Positions 1-10,133 are shown, counted from the stretch's first letter. The stretch: DNA of 25,354 nucleotides from Chara braunii (GCA_003427395.1 BFEA01000629.1:155546-180899); one strand, 5' to 3'. Translations and numbers: made by a program. The notes: a model not told the origin generated them from the sequence alone.

Positions 1-77
<77 letters not shown>
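1..77. repeat. (CT)n microsatellite at the left edge
   Basis: This is an uninterrupted CT dinucleotide run that begins at the first base, so its true length is unknown. The matching CT run at the right edge suggests that the contig was broken at microsatellites. Confidence 0.98.
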
Positions 78-80
<3 letters not shown>

Positions 81-396
81 CTGTGTGTGTGTGTGGGGCA
101 CGATTGTCACTTTCACAACCCCGTTCAGCACGGTCATGGGAGGATGAAAATCGCCCATCTCTGTTGCTCTTGCCTTGCCGCACAGCTCAGTGCTCACCTC
201 TGTCGCTCTCGGCACGCACACGGGCACACTTGTGCATGTATGCACAAAGTAGTGCCATTGGTTGCTTGCCCCATTAACGCCGCACCACAACCAACGGACC
301 ACATCCTCAAAACTGTCGGAGTTACCGCCACTGCCACCTCGTCTTCATCCACCTCCCTCTCCTCTTCCCCCTTCAGCTCCTTTGTACTGCTGCCAA

Positions 397-462
<66 letters not shown>
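397..462. repeat. (CT)n microsatellite, one interruption
   Basis: This CT run has a single CG interruption near 407. Open frames across it encode only Leu-Ser or Arg-Glu repeats and are not genes. The sequence between 78 and 396 shows no recognisable gene or element. Confidence 0.95.
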
Positions 463-464
<2 letters not shown>

Positions 465-639
465 CTCTCTCTGAGAAAGCTGTGGAGCTAGGAGGGTAAT
501 GTACAGCCGAGAACATACCATTAGAGATGGCAGGAGTTGGCTTGACGTAGCAAGGAAAGCTCCTGAGTGTGTCACTAGGAATCAGTACCCGTGGCATTTG
601 GGAAAACTAGGGCGCAGTCACGGCCCCGACTGCCAGCAA

Positions 640-905
640 CGGCCATAAGGGCATACTGAACAGATGCACGGTACCGGCAGGGGTATCTTGGAAATTCTTT
701 TGCCGGTTCCAAACGGCTTTCCGGTAGGGGCATACTGGAAATTTTCCACCAGTACCGTTAGGGGCATGTTGAACATATTTCAGGCCCAAACGACGCCAGT
801 GTTTTTTTGGAAACTTGAATCGTTGTCAGAGGGCAAATCAGGGTAAGTCGGCCATCAGAGGGGCAAAACGCAAATAAATGCAAACTTCAGGGGCATTTCG
901 AAAGT
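640..905 (+). repeat. degenerate AGGGGCAT...GGAAATTTT repeats
   Basis: Related units containing A(G)GGGCAT followed by TGGAAA-like sequence occur near 646, 678, 724, 757, 855 and 890, spaced irregularly by about 30 to 100 bp. They resemble subterminal repeats inside the inverted-repeat element that encloses them. Confidence 0.5.
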
Positions 906-934
906 TTTCCCTTCATTTTTTCGTTTTTGTTTCT

Positions 935-1060
935 GTTTTCGGGCGTGGCCAAGGCCCAAGGCATGTCTTCGTGTGGCTAGGCCACAGCCGAGATGCCTCG
1001 GCCACGCTTGAGATAGAAAAAAAAAAGAAACAGGATAGGCCATTTTTGGCTTTTTAAAGT

Positions 1061-1105
<45 letters not shown>

Positions 1106-1182
1106 CCTGTTCCCTGGCCGTGACCGACAAGGAGTGTCGCGTGGCTGGGTCACGGCGGAGATGCCTTGGCCACACCCGAGGT
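935..1182 (+). repeat. duplicated segment (935-1012 and 1105-1182) around a poly-T
   Basis: Two diverged direct copies share stretches such as GAGATGCC(T)TCGGCCAC and GTGGCTAGG/GTGGCTGGG. They are separated by a spacer ending in a 44-T run at 1062-1105. The translated poly-Lys frame on the minus strand is an artefact of the poly-T. Confidence 0.6.
1062..1105 (+). repeat. poly-T tract (44 T)
   Basis: This is a homopolymer of T inside the inverted-repeat element. Read on the minus strand it is a poly-A tract, so an old retroposed tail is possible, but I see no retroposed body beside it. Confidence 0.95.
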
Positions 1183-1364
1183 AAGCAGGAGGGGGGGGTG
1201 CGGGAAACGTGCCTGACTAAACTGCAGTTACAAACTCGGCGGTGCGACTTTTCTGCAAAGCAGAGTTCCTACTGCATTGTAAACTTCGGACCGAACTGGA
1301 CTGAGAAACAGCAGTTTTAAATGCATTAGAAACTTCTTGTGTGACTGCGCCCTAGTTACCCCAA

Positions 1365-2218
1365 TTTTAAATGGTTTTTAATGGCAGAAGTTTGTCTCAC
1401 ACCATTGTAGGAGGGTACAATACTGGGCTAGTGGGGCGACACTGGACACCGCTATGGTCAGATTACTCCAGTTCCTGGGTCACCACACCCAACATGGCTA
1501 CAGTATTGTCCCATTACTGCAACGGCATCTCATTCGAAATGCTCCTTCGGTGTGACCAGCCTGAGGCACAAAGTCCAAAAACTTCTATTACAAAGGCTGC
1601 AAAATTTTCAGATTTGCGTTCTCAGTGTGATCATGCCCTTATGCTCCACAGCTCCGGTAAGTTACTGGGTTGGTCCCTGGACCCGGTTTCCAGCAGGCGG
1701 TGCTCCAAACCAATAGGAAGGAGCCATGGCACCTCCATCAACATGTGCTCCTTCCACAGTGAAGTTTTCTCAAAAACAAAAGAAGGTATTTTGGAGTCTG
1801 CAAGGTCCTGGTGCCTTCAGACTCAGAAAAACAGTCCTGGTCCAATCAGGCCGGGCCGGCCTGGCAGTCACTGTTTCTGAGGATTCCACTGGCCCAAACG
1901 GATCACAGAAACAACCAATCAGCACAGCCATCAGGATAGCATGATCAGCCCAAGGCGTCTGGTGGCGTCAAATAGAGCATCTGAGAATAAACCCCTCGCT
2001 CAAAATTGCAATGGACTCAAACTTCTGAAAGAATGGATACAGGTCCTCTCTCTATGGCCGAACCAGTCCTACTCTTAGCTGACAGAATACTTACAGGCTG
2101 GACCATTATTTACAGATTATTTACATATTTTTTTCAGATTATTTACAAGAGTATTTGAATGATCATAACTGCCATATTTTGAGTCCGGATGCCATGCCCA
2201 GTATCTTCTAGCTTCTAA
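1365..2218. other. unassigned non-coding flank
   Basis: I recognise no gene here. The 169-codon frame at 1371-1880 has no domain and composition like its surroundings. The one notable item is a hairpin-forming 21-bp word at 1677-1697 that recurs exactly at 13365-13385. Confidence 0.5.
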
Positions 2219-2816
2219 GTCCTGGACCCCACAGGGAAAAACCGTGGAAAAGCCAGTGAGGAAAAGCTTATCTCGGACTCCATCGGACAAAGCAGGCCCT
2301 CCCGAAAGGCCCTCCCGAAAGCCTATTCAGGACGGCAGTGAGGTTTTCCCGGACCCTACAGCCTGGAAACTGGTATCTGGAAAAGCCACAGTTTTCATTT
2401 TCAAATTGGTTTCGGGTCGGAAAAGTGGCTGTGGCGGAGTTTCTGCCGTATTTTTGTGCCCTTTCCAGAGAGTAAGGGGGGGGGGGCATGTCCATGGTTG
2501 GAAACTCCTCACCATCCCACCAGCCCATCCATTGTCAGCCCGAAGCCGTTCCCTGGTCCACTGGACAGGGCTACAGACATGCTGTTGTCGCCCAATAGGG
2601 GGGACAACTGAAACAGGCGCAAGGCTGGAAATCCACGACCACCATCCCGTCCATCTCCAGTTTTCACCCTTTCCAAGCTCGTGGAAACTCGCTTTTCGAG
2701 CCACTCCGGTGGGGTCCCATCATTCCGCAGGCAAACTCTTCCAAACACTCTTCCACAGAAAACCGAAACTCATCACTTTTCCAACACTTTTCCTGTGGGG
2801 TCCAGGCCTTTTCTTT

Positions 2817-2849
<33 letters not shown>

Positions 2850-3479
2850 GACGAAAAACACTCCCACCAGTGCTAGTGGTACTGATAAGAGCAGACATCA
2901 CTACCTTGATCAGATAAGTCTTCCTTTCGGGTCTTGTACTGCACATCACTGGTCCTGGGCCCGCTTCTTGGCAGACTTCTCTCCCTTCTGCTCTTTTAAC
3001 AGAGAGCTGTCTTGTTGATTTCGCCCCGGTCTGCGTACATCATGTTCCTTAAACATCTCACCGTACTTTTCTTTTCTTCCCTTGGGAAAGGTGGCTGAGG
3101 GCTGGACCCCACAGGAATGCGGAAAGGAAAGTCTTTGCCACAGAACTGTTTCCGGGACCCCACCACCCCCGGAAGAGGTCATGGAAAGTTTCGATTAATT
3201 CTGCAGAACTGTTTCCCAGGACCCCGCAGCGCCCCTTTCTTGGCCTGGAAGAGGCCAGGAATCAGTTTTCGCTTTGTTCGTGGCCTGGAAAAGTCCCACA
3301 GGACGGAAAATCTCCGGACTTTCCAAGGTCTCCTCCCCCGTCGGATGACAAGGAGTCCGCTCATGGGTGTTGTTCCGCAAGCATCGCACCAACGCCACTC
3401 GCTGCAGGACCTCACTGGTTCCAACGGTACTCAGCCGACCACCAGGACAAACCACCGCTTTCCTTTTCGGGACGGTGGG
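2219..3479. repeat. GGAAAAG/CTTTTCC-rich degenerate repeat block
   Basis: The word CCTGGACCCCACAGG occurs at 2221-2235, and as its exact reverse complement at 2792-2806. A 14-bp match lies at 3102-3115, and another reverse complement lies at 24497-24511 beyond the retrotransposon. The block also carries many GGAAAAG-like words, a poly-T at 2819-2846, and two diverged units with GCAGAACTGTTTCC at about 3121-3164 and 3181-3228. Long frames here are low-complexity and overlap on both strands, so I do not call genes. It looks like old transposon DNA into which the gypsy element inserted. Confidence 0.55.
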
Positions 3480-3485
3480 CAGGGG
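3480..3485 (+). repeat. target-site duplication, left copy (CAGGGG)
   Basis: CAGGGG stands directly before the TGTGACGC start of the 5' LTR and recurs directly after the GCGTCACA end of the 3' LTR (24377-24382). Six bases is one more than the usual five for Ty3/gypsy integrases. Confidence 0.85.
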
Positions 3486-3702
3486 TGTGACGCGCCAACT
3501 CCTGGACCTGCACTATCTCCCCCCCCCTCCACTCATTTTTTCCTTTAAATTTCTTTTTGTCGAATTTTGGGCGACCATCCGACGGGGCCTCTTTTTGTAT
3601 TTTCATGAATGTAATATGTGAGACCCTCAAATCAATTTGTAAAAGTTTGTCTTTTGCAAATTCAGGAATTACATGGGAATTACGCGCGCCTTAGCGAGCA
3701 CG

Positions 3703-3933
3703 CTAGGAATTTAGGACGACAGTTACGAATTTCGAAATAAGCGGACGTGTCCTTTCTTGTGCTTGAATGTTCTCAAGCTCGTCTTGGAGAGCTCTGGGAA
3801 CTTTCGTAGGAATCTGGATAGGCATAGGATTTTTCTCCCGTGCTTGCCCTACCGCGCGGATATGGTACTTTTCAATTTGAAATAGTTGTAACTGTTTTGG
3901 TGACCTTTTTGCCTCCGCTTCGGCGCCATGCAT
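3703..3933 (-). other. antisense open frame in U3 of the 5' LTR
   Basis: A minus-strand frame ends in residues also seen in the minus-strand frame of the 3' LTR (22299-22736), for example NPMPIQIPTKVPRA and ENIQAQERTR. It is short here and longer (145 codons) in the 3' copy. I recognise no domain. Since both strands are open in this stretch it may be chance. Confidence 0.2.
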
Positions 3934-4307
3934 GCGAGCCTCCCCTCTTCGCGCTCATGCTCCTCCTCTCTCTGTAACCGTTTTTCCATCTCCCCATCGC
4001 CTTGCGCGGCTTTTCTCTCCTTCTTGATCGTCTGAATCTTGGTTCCGTTTCACGCTATTCTTCAGCGCGCTCTTCTTTTTCCTGCTCTGGTCCCCGCACT
4101 GAAACACCCTGTCGACCCCCTATCACTCCCTCTAGCCAAGGAGACATGTTGTGTAAGAGGGAAATTCCTGATACATGACGATTCTGATTGGCTGCAGCTG
4201 GGATGTATAGGATCGACATGGCTTTCGACGGGCAATCCCTGAGCCTTCTCCTACTCCTTTCTGTCTCAGTCCTAACCCTTCCTTGCATCTATCCTTTTTT
4301 TTGCAGC

Positions 4308-4314
4308 TATAAAT
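4308..4314 (+). promoter_or_regulatory. TATA box of the 5' LTR
   Basis: TATAAAT is preceded by a T-rich run and GCAGC and is conserved at the same place in the 3' LTR (22934-22940). It would start transcription near 4340. The U3 is then about 0.85 kb and the R-U5 portion about 1.4 kb, so the later LTR sequence would lie in the RNA leader. Confidence 0.6.
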
Positions 4315-4978
4315 TCCGCAAGCGCTCCCGAAAATCTCTCTCTCAACTCATCAGCCCGCTTCCAGGAAGCTGTGGCTAGATGGCATGAACGAAGGTGCGA
4401 GTCGAAAAGTCCCGACGAGCGGGCTGTATTCTTGGCGTTCGGCATGCTGGATCGCCTGACGGACAGTGGGATCCGAGCAGGGCCGTGCAGAGGCTAGGCC
4501 GGCGGGGTAACGATCGCTATGGTGGATTGGCACGTGACGACCGGGATCGTCAGTGCAAGTGAGACGTTCGAGTCGGTAGTAAGTGAGTGCATGGCCCGGG
4601 ACCATGGTGGAATTTTATGGCAGAAGTGCTTTCTTTCCTTTTTGCTCCAAAATTTGTATTTTTAAATGTGAGTTTTGATCGCTCGACTTTTAAGCCGGGA
4701 TCTCTCTGGGCAAGATCGCTTGACATTCTGTGATTGCTTTCTACTCGTTTCTCCCTCCTGGTCTGAGTTCATACTCTCCCTCCTTCGGTCCCGACATGTC
4801 ATAATGAATGAATTATGGTAACTTTGCTTCTCTCACTTCGGTATGTGCATGCGGTGAGCCGTGATCAGAGATTTTGTTGTACCACGATTGCGGGGATGAT
4901 TGGCTGAGCGACTGAATGATCGGGTAGCCTGGAGTGTCGGACGAATGATGTATGATTAAGATATGTGTCTTTGCTGCC

Positions 4979-5511
4979 ATGTGGATTGACGGCCCCAACC
5001 CGACCGGGCGCCAAATTCCCGTGCCCCCGCCGCGCCCCTTCCCGTACAACGAGGAAAGGGTACGTGTATGCGAGTGGGACGTACGAGAAGCCGTCACCAA
5101 GATCGGAGGGCGTTACTACTTTCGTCTCGAAACTCGGTGCTCTGGATTCGTTGGTGCGGGTTTTGTTATCATCGATACACACTTTCCGCCATATTCATTG
5201 TTATTATCTTTTAACAAACTGATGTCGTCCCGTGGACGGCAGTGGAGCCTCATTCGCCTAACACTCTGTGTAGGGATTGTTGTCGCCTCGAGCGTTATCA
5301 GGCCAAGGGGTTCCACTATCGCACACATGACGAGGACAAACACAAAGAGAAGGTCACTCGGTTGAGGCCCTCCACATCAGACTCGAAGTTGTGTAACGAG
5401 CGCCGACGAGACCTCATTCGAAAACGGGATACCACGTGTGTACCCGCCCCCTTTAACGCGAAACGAAAAGCGACGGCTCGTTGGGAAGTCCAACGATACT
5501 TTTTGGATTGA
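4979..5511 (+). pseudogene. LTR-internal open reading frame, 5' copy (unknown protein, frameshifted)
   Basis: From ATG at 4979 (context GCCATGTGG) an open frame runs to about 5225 and then continues in another frame from 5242 to 5511, about 178 codons in all. Visible motifs are PPRPFPYNEER, GAGFVIIDTHFPPY, and a Cys pair in NTLCRDCCRLERYQAKGFHY followed by a charged, Arg-rich tail. The same protein is readable in the 3' LTR but is broken at a different place. It lies downstream of the TATA box, so it would be transcribed at the 5' end of the element's RNA, ahead of gag. I do not recognise the family. A captured host exon or an element-specific accessory protein are both possible. Confidence 0.45.
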
Positions 5512-5740
5512 ATTTTCCATAGTTGTGAGTCCCCGCACACGCCTTTTTTTCCCCTAGAACCCGCACGGCGACAGACCTTCTTCTTACCACAGTCGGACCA
5601 ACACGGGGGATTTCAGTTCCGTCTGTGTCCCTGCACTCAATTTTCAAAAAATCCTTGGCACACCCCATCTTCGCCGCCTTTCCCAGACCCCTTCTGCAAA
5701 CCACAATACTCCGACCAGAAGGTAGTGCAAGACGTGAGAT

Positions 5741-5753
5741 TGGTATCGGAGCC
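5741..5753 (+). promoter_or_regulatory. primer binding site, initiator-Met tRNA type
   Basis: TGGTATCGGAGCC matches the plant initiator-Met primer binding site TGGTATCAGAGCC at 12 of 13 bases and sits 2 bases after the end of LTR similarity. This position and sequence mark where minus-strand DNA synthesis was primed. Confidence 0.9.
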
Positions 5754-5765
5754 GACACGTGTCGG
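5752..5765 (+). promoter_or_regulatory. 14-bp palindrome overlapping the primer binding site
   Basis: CCGACACGTGTCGG is a perfect self-complementary sequence sharing two bases with the primer binding site. In retroviral leaders, self-complementary sequences near this site can serve in genome dimerisation; that role is inference here. It also contains a CACGTG core. Confidence 0.5.
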
Positions 5766-5870
5766 TCCTGACGTTAGTAAGACGAGTTGGCGAGAGGAAG
5801 ACCAGTCAACCGGCCTAATCGGCTGAATCTTCCGCTTACCCGACAAAGGTCTGTCGAAACTTAACCAGAG

Positions 5871-7089
5871 ATGTCCATAGCTTATGCTAATGGAGCGGCT
5901 CCTCGAGTGATGGTGAGCATCCGCTCCACCTTCCCATTTCACCCCAACCATACCCATCCCGAGGCATGGCTTGAGGCCGTACAAGCTCAGGGATATGGCG
6001 CAGGGGATCTCCCTCGCGTCATCACCCTGCTTCTCCGAAACGCCGCTCATGATTGCCTTAGAAAACATAAGTGAGTAGATTGGGATACGTTTAAAAGAGT
6101 GTTCCTAGCACGATTCGACGAAGTCAGTGAGGATGCTGCATGGTTCCTGTTGAAAACTCGACTGCAGGAACCCGGAGAGTTACTGCCCGACTTTGTGGAC
6201 CCGTTTCAAACCACGCTAGACAAATCGGGGCGAGAAAAAAACACTGCTCAAGATTTGTTCATCGATGATCTCGTAACCCAGTGCTAAAAGCAAAGCTACA
6301 ACAGAAGGTCCCCCCCAAAACAAACCAACTACCAGTCATCATCGCTAAAGCACTCGAACTCGACTTGATGGATACACGCAAATACATCGGTCAGGGGATG
6401 AAGACATCTCGGATACGATACAGGATGTCCCCGCTAAACGGCAATCGTGGCTCAGAGCAGTAGGGCGATTCTACCCTCGCCCCGAACACGAATATGAAGC
6501 CCCCCATCTCCTGTCTTCTGTCCCTCCCCTTCCGCCCCAAGATGATGCCTGTGAACACCGTCATGCCCAAGGCTGTGCCTGTACCCATCACTAACCTGCA
6601 TCTAGCCCAGATGATTCATACCGCTTCAACTAAACAATCTGAGTGGATGAACAATCTAATACAGATGCAGACTTCCCAGATGAAACGATTGGAAAAAATC
6701 ATGACGAAATTAATAAAAGCTAACTCGATTTCTCTGTGTCCCGCTCCTCCTTCGTATCCCATGCTGATTGCCCCTCCTGCCCTGGCCAGTCACTTACAAC
6801 CCAAAATCAAGTGGTCAACCCAGTGGGAAGGGTCGAATGCTACAGCTGTAAGCAACCCAGACACTTTGCACGCGATTGCCCCCTTCCAAGGCGTAACCAA
6901 CCCCTGCCGGCAGCTGTGCCTATCGCCTTTAATCACGGATGGGTAGCTAAACTATTAGAAGCCACAAGAGGAAGGGAATCTGACCCTTCCCCTACAGAGC
7001 CACCGACTAAACCCATCGCGTCCACTTCGCGTCGGGATCATCTCCTGAAGCGGCCGATGTTGTTGATCCTACAGACTACCTCCAACTAG
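5871..7089 (+). pseudogene. gag: gag (nucleocapsid polyprotein), broken
   Basis: The reading starts at ATG 5871, about 120 bases after the primer binding site. The first frame (5871-6287) holds a retrotransposon gag-like region with WDTFKRVFLARFDE and a following alpha-helical stretch. It is cut by an in-frame TGA at 6072 and shifts frame near 6280. The middle segment (about 6494-6730) has a Gln/Met/Leu-rich, probably coiled-coil run around QMIHTASTKQSEWMNNLIQM. After another shift near 6730, a CCHC zinc knuckle CYSCKQPRHFARDC (C-x2-C-x4-H-x4-C) lies at 6838-6879. Gag forms the virus-like particle and binds the element's RNA. The sequence between 7090 and 7330 looks like decayed linker leading into the protease. 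Confidence 0.85.
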
Positions 7090-7331
7090 CAGGACAAATC
7101 GGAGCAATCCGACCTGGCAAAGATGAATTCAAATGGGTGGAGTGAGGATAAGAACCCTGTCCTCAGTTTCGAACCGGAGAGATCGACGTTCTTCAGACAC
7201 TCAAACACTTGGATATCTGAGTCCCTGTCCCAGTGGGACATCTACTGACCATATCGGAAGCAGTGAACGACATACTTCTTCAGCAATGTCTGAAAAATCA
7301 GAAACGCTTTACGTACTAACGTGTTCAGAAG

Positions 7332-8126
7332 ATGTTGAAGAAAAAAAAGAACGATGAGGCAGAAGTAGACTCTCCTCTACCGAAACCGATATCCACTTTA
7401 ACCATGTCCAATGCACTCAAGACTGCTCAAGTCGCCACCATTTCATACGCAGAGAAAGACCACTTCTTTCAAGTTCGATCTTTTCTGTGGAAAAGTGCAG
7501 AGTGTGATTGCAAGGTATGGGAAAAATCGTTCAATGTCCTTGTTGATACAGGATCATCTGCGGTGGCGATATATTTGGAAACCATCCGAAAAACTGAACG
7601 ATTGAATTCGATCCTTCCCTTACCTAGAAGGGACAACTACGTCTCTGCAGATGAAGAAAGGATGAACATAGTCGTGAGTATTGAAAACGTAGTCGTCAAG
7701 GGAGGACGAGTACATGTCCTGGTTAACTCATTAGTGATCGATGTACAATCATACTCGGTGTTGTTAGGATTGCCTTGGGCTATGGTTGTAGGTGCATGAA
7801 TACATTTCGACTCCAAGCAACTCGTCCTTACACATACTGGAGGAAAGCCTCAAACAGTTCCGCTGCGAGTCTCCACTCGATTATCAAGCAAGACCTCCGA
7901 CCTCCCCCGAATAGGCATGATAAAAGTCCCGAGCCCAGAAGAGTCGTTCGAAAGCAGTGACGATGACCGACACTTGTCCGAGGATGACGAGTATGATGAG
8001 CGAGACTACGACGGACTGCTACGTTATATGCCTACTGAAAAGGAATGGAGTCGGTTAGTCGAGCTGTTCGGTTACGGGACTAAACAAGAGCTTCAGATAA
8101 ATCCAACTACTACTAGGAGTCTATGA
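7332..8126 (+). pseudogene. retropepsin-type aspartic protease domain, one in-frame stop
   Basis: One frame runs from 7332 to 8126 with a single TGA at 7797. The active-site motif is FNVLVDTGSSA (Asp-Thr-Gly), near residue 74, followed about 70 residues later by SVLLGLPW, the usual hydrophobic-Gly partner of the retropepsin fold. The region after the stop continues as an acidic linker (EDDEYDERDYDGLL). This enzyme would cut the Gag-Pol polyprotein. It lies between the gag knuckle and RT, as expected for Ty3/gypsy. The next frame, 8123-8338, continues the linker toward RT after a shift. Confidence 0.85.
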
Positions 8127-8322
8127 CATTTGATCTGGACACACAAGATAACCAGTCAGGCCCTAGGTCGCCTTTATCCTTGTGTGCGCTAACGGAAGCT
8201 ACAATTTCAGTACCATTTTTTCTAGGAGAACTTGTCTTGCAAGTTTCGGATATGGCTGACCTCTTGGAACTCCCCCAACCTTGTACGGGGGTGTGCTTTC
8301 CTTACGAAAAAGGTATCAACAA

Positions 8323-10133
8323 ATGGATCAGTACGTGAATTTTTTCGTTTCCCCGCCCAGGCCCCTGCTCACGTGAAATGTTGTGATCGCACTAATTAGG
8401 CAGGAGGTCGAAGCTCGGATCAATGACGTTTCCAATCTAATGCAGGAAATGACTGAGATGACAGGGTTGGGAATCGCCGCCATCACCACTGATCCCGAGA
8501 CTGATGTCGAAATTAAGGAAACCGAAATGATTAGTCCGACCGAATCGCAAAATTTTATGCTTGGTACTGTTCTTTTTTGCCGCACCAGCAGCTCTATGTT
8601 CTCCAGCCTAGAGGGGAGGCAACCGATAGAACTAGGGCAAACCGACGTACGACTGGATCTTTTCGAACGATCAGCGATCACCTTACCTGATCACGTTCCT
8701 TGTGAAGTTCGCCAGTTTTCTATTGATGTATTGCATGAATATGCTGAGGTGTTGAGTGTGCATGATTGCGGTATTGGGTTGTCAAGTGTGATCGAACACG
8801 TGATCCTCACAGGGGATCTTCCACCAATTAGTTGTCCCCCCTATCGATACTCTCCTGCGCAACGACGAGCTGCATTCGAGAGGGTGAAGGAGTTTGAAGT
8901 TAATGGGTGGATCGAACCCGCCATCAGTCCGTGGTCCTTTCCTGTGGTGATTGTACCGAAAAAGGCAAGAAGGATTCGTATATGCATTGATTATCAAAAA
9001 TTAAATGATATCATGATTAAGGACGTGTACCCCCTCTCCCGGATTGATGAGTTGTTGGATGCTATTGGTGGTGCTCGATTTTTCAGTAAGTTTGATGTTC
9101 GTCATGGATTCCACGATCTCCTAGTTCGAAAGGAAAATCGTCTGGTGACGACCTTCGTTCTCTTCGAAAGGACTCGGCAATGGGTTTGATGCCCGATGGG
9201 AATCTGCAACGCCGCAACCACGTTTCAGCGAGCGATGAATATGACTTTTCATAACTTCGTGCGAAAAACGAGGATGGCGCAAAGCATTATTGTATGATTG
9301 TATACATTGATAATATCCTTGTGTATTCGAGTTCCTACGAAGGGCATATGCAACACATTGAATGGACGTTGCACGCACTGAAGGATGGTGGATTTAAGGT
9401 GGCCCTCGAGAAATGCCAGTTTTTCCTCACAAAGATTTTTTTTCTCGGCCATGTGGTTACGGACAAGGGGTTGCAACCGAAACCGCAGAAGGTTGCCGCT
9501 GTGAAAGACGCGCCGGTGCCGACGTCTATCACACAAGTACGTGCCTTCTTAGGACTACCCTCGTAATATCGGAGGTTTATCAAGGGATTTGCAGCAATCG
9601 CGGGACCACCCACGAACTTGCTGAAAAAAGAACAGATGTTGATTTGCACCCCGTTGTGCGATCAGGCCTTTCGAGAACTTAAGGCGGCTCTGATCTCCGC
9701 TCCGGTCCTTATAAGACCGGACTCGGAAAAACCTTTTGTTCTCATCACCGATTGGCAGCCCGAGGTGACCTCAACGATCTTGGCCCATCTGGGACCTGAT
9801 GGCCTGTTACACGTGGTGAAATATGCATCTAAATCGGTATTTTTCTGCAAGAGGAATTACTCCGCTCCAACAGGGGAATGCTATGAGGCCTTGTGGGGAA
9901 TCAGTTACTTCCAGACCTATTTATACGACCGTAAGTTCACATTGGTGACTGATCATGAACCACTGTTGGCCCTGAAGAAGTCCAAGGACTACTTGGGTAT
10001 GATTGGACGATGGGCTACCACGTTGCAGAGCATGGAGTTTGACATTCGTCATGGGAAGCACGAGAAATACGGCAATGCGGACGGGCTGATACGGTTGCAT
10101 CGACCAGCAAGGTACCCAAGAGTGAGGAAGTGA
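8323..10133 (+). pseudogene. pol: reverse transcriptase and RNase H, broken
   Basis: The RT N-terminal motifs are IEPAISPWSFPVVIVPKK, RICIDYQKLN and FFSKFDVRHGFHDLLV, the last carrying the first catalytic Asp. GICNAATTFQRAMN follows, and the palm motif reads YIDNILVYSS, where the second Asp of YIDD is changed to Asn. FLGHVV and RAFLGL close the RT domain. RNase H follows from about 9660, with catalytic residues in VLITDW, TGECYEALWGI and TLVTDHEPL, and ends near YGNADGLIRL. Lesions are TGA at 8374 and 9187, a frameshift near 9290, and TAA at 9564. The enzyme would copy element RNA into DNA and remove the RNA strand. The order RT-RNase H-integrase places it in Ty3/gypsy. Confidence 0.95.

Larger units (their letters stand above)
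598..1364. mobile_element. MITE-like element with terminal inverted repeats
   Basis: The 17 bases at 605-621 (AACTAGGGCGCAGTCAC) recur as an exact reverse complement at 1341-1357. Outward similarity extends the arms to roughly 24 bp with about two mismatches. The 0.75-kb interior has no credible coding frame. It contains a degenerate GGGGCAT array, a poly-T tract and a duplicated segment. I could not find a clear target-site duplication, so the superfamily is not assigned. A foldback or non-autonomous DNA transposon is the likeliest reading. Confidence 0.6.
3486..5738 (+). repeat. 5' LTR
   Basis: Nearly the whole interval matches 22077-24376 in the same orientation. For example, an uninterrupted shared run starts at about GGGAATTACGCGCGCC, and TATA boxes and internal frames are shared. 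The left end TGTGACGC is fixed by the target duplication. The right end is unusual: alignment with the 3' LTR stops at ACGTGAG (5738), and the terminal GTTTAAGCGTCACA-like bases of the 3' copy are missing before the primer binding site. Confidence 0.93.

Noticed and set aside
83-597. Open frames over the CT-rich left edge
   Set aside because: They translate simple repeats (Leu-Ser, Arg-Glu) and overlap on both strands without any domain.
855-1175. Minus-strand frame with a poly-Lys run
   Set aside because: It is created by the poly-T tract and has no other protein-like content.
2244-2876. 210-codon plus-strand frame in the left flank
   Set aside because: It runs through GGAAAAG repeats and ends in a poly-Phe from poly-T. 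Other frames on both strands are equally open, so it is not credible as a gene.
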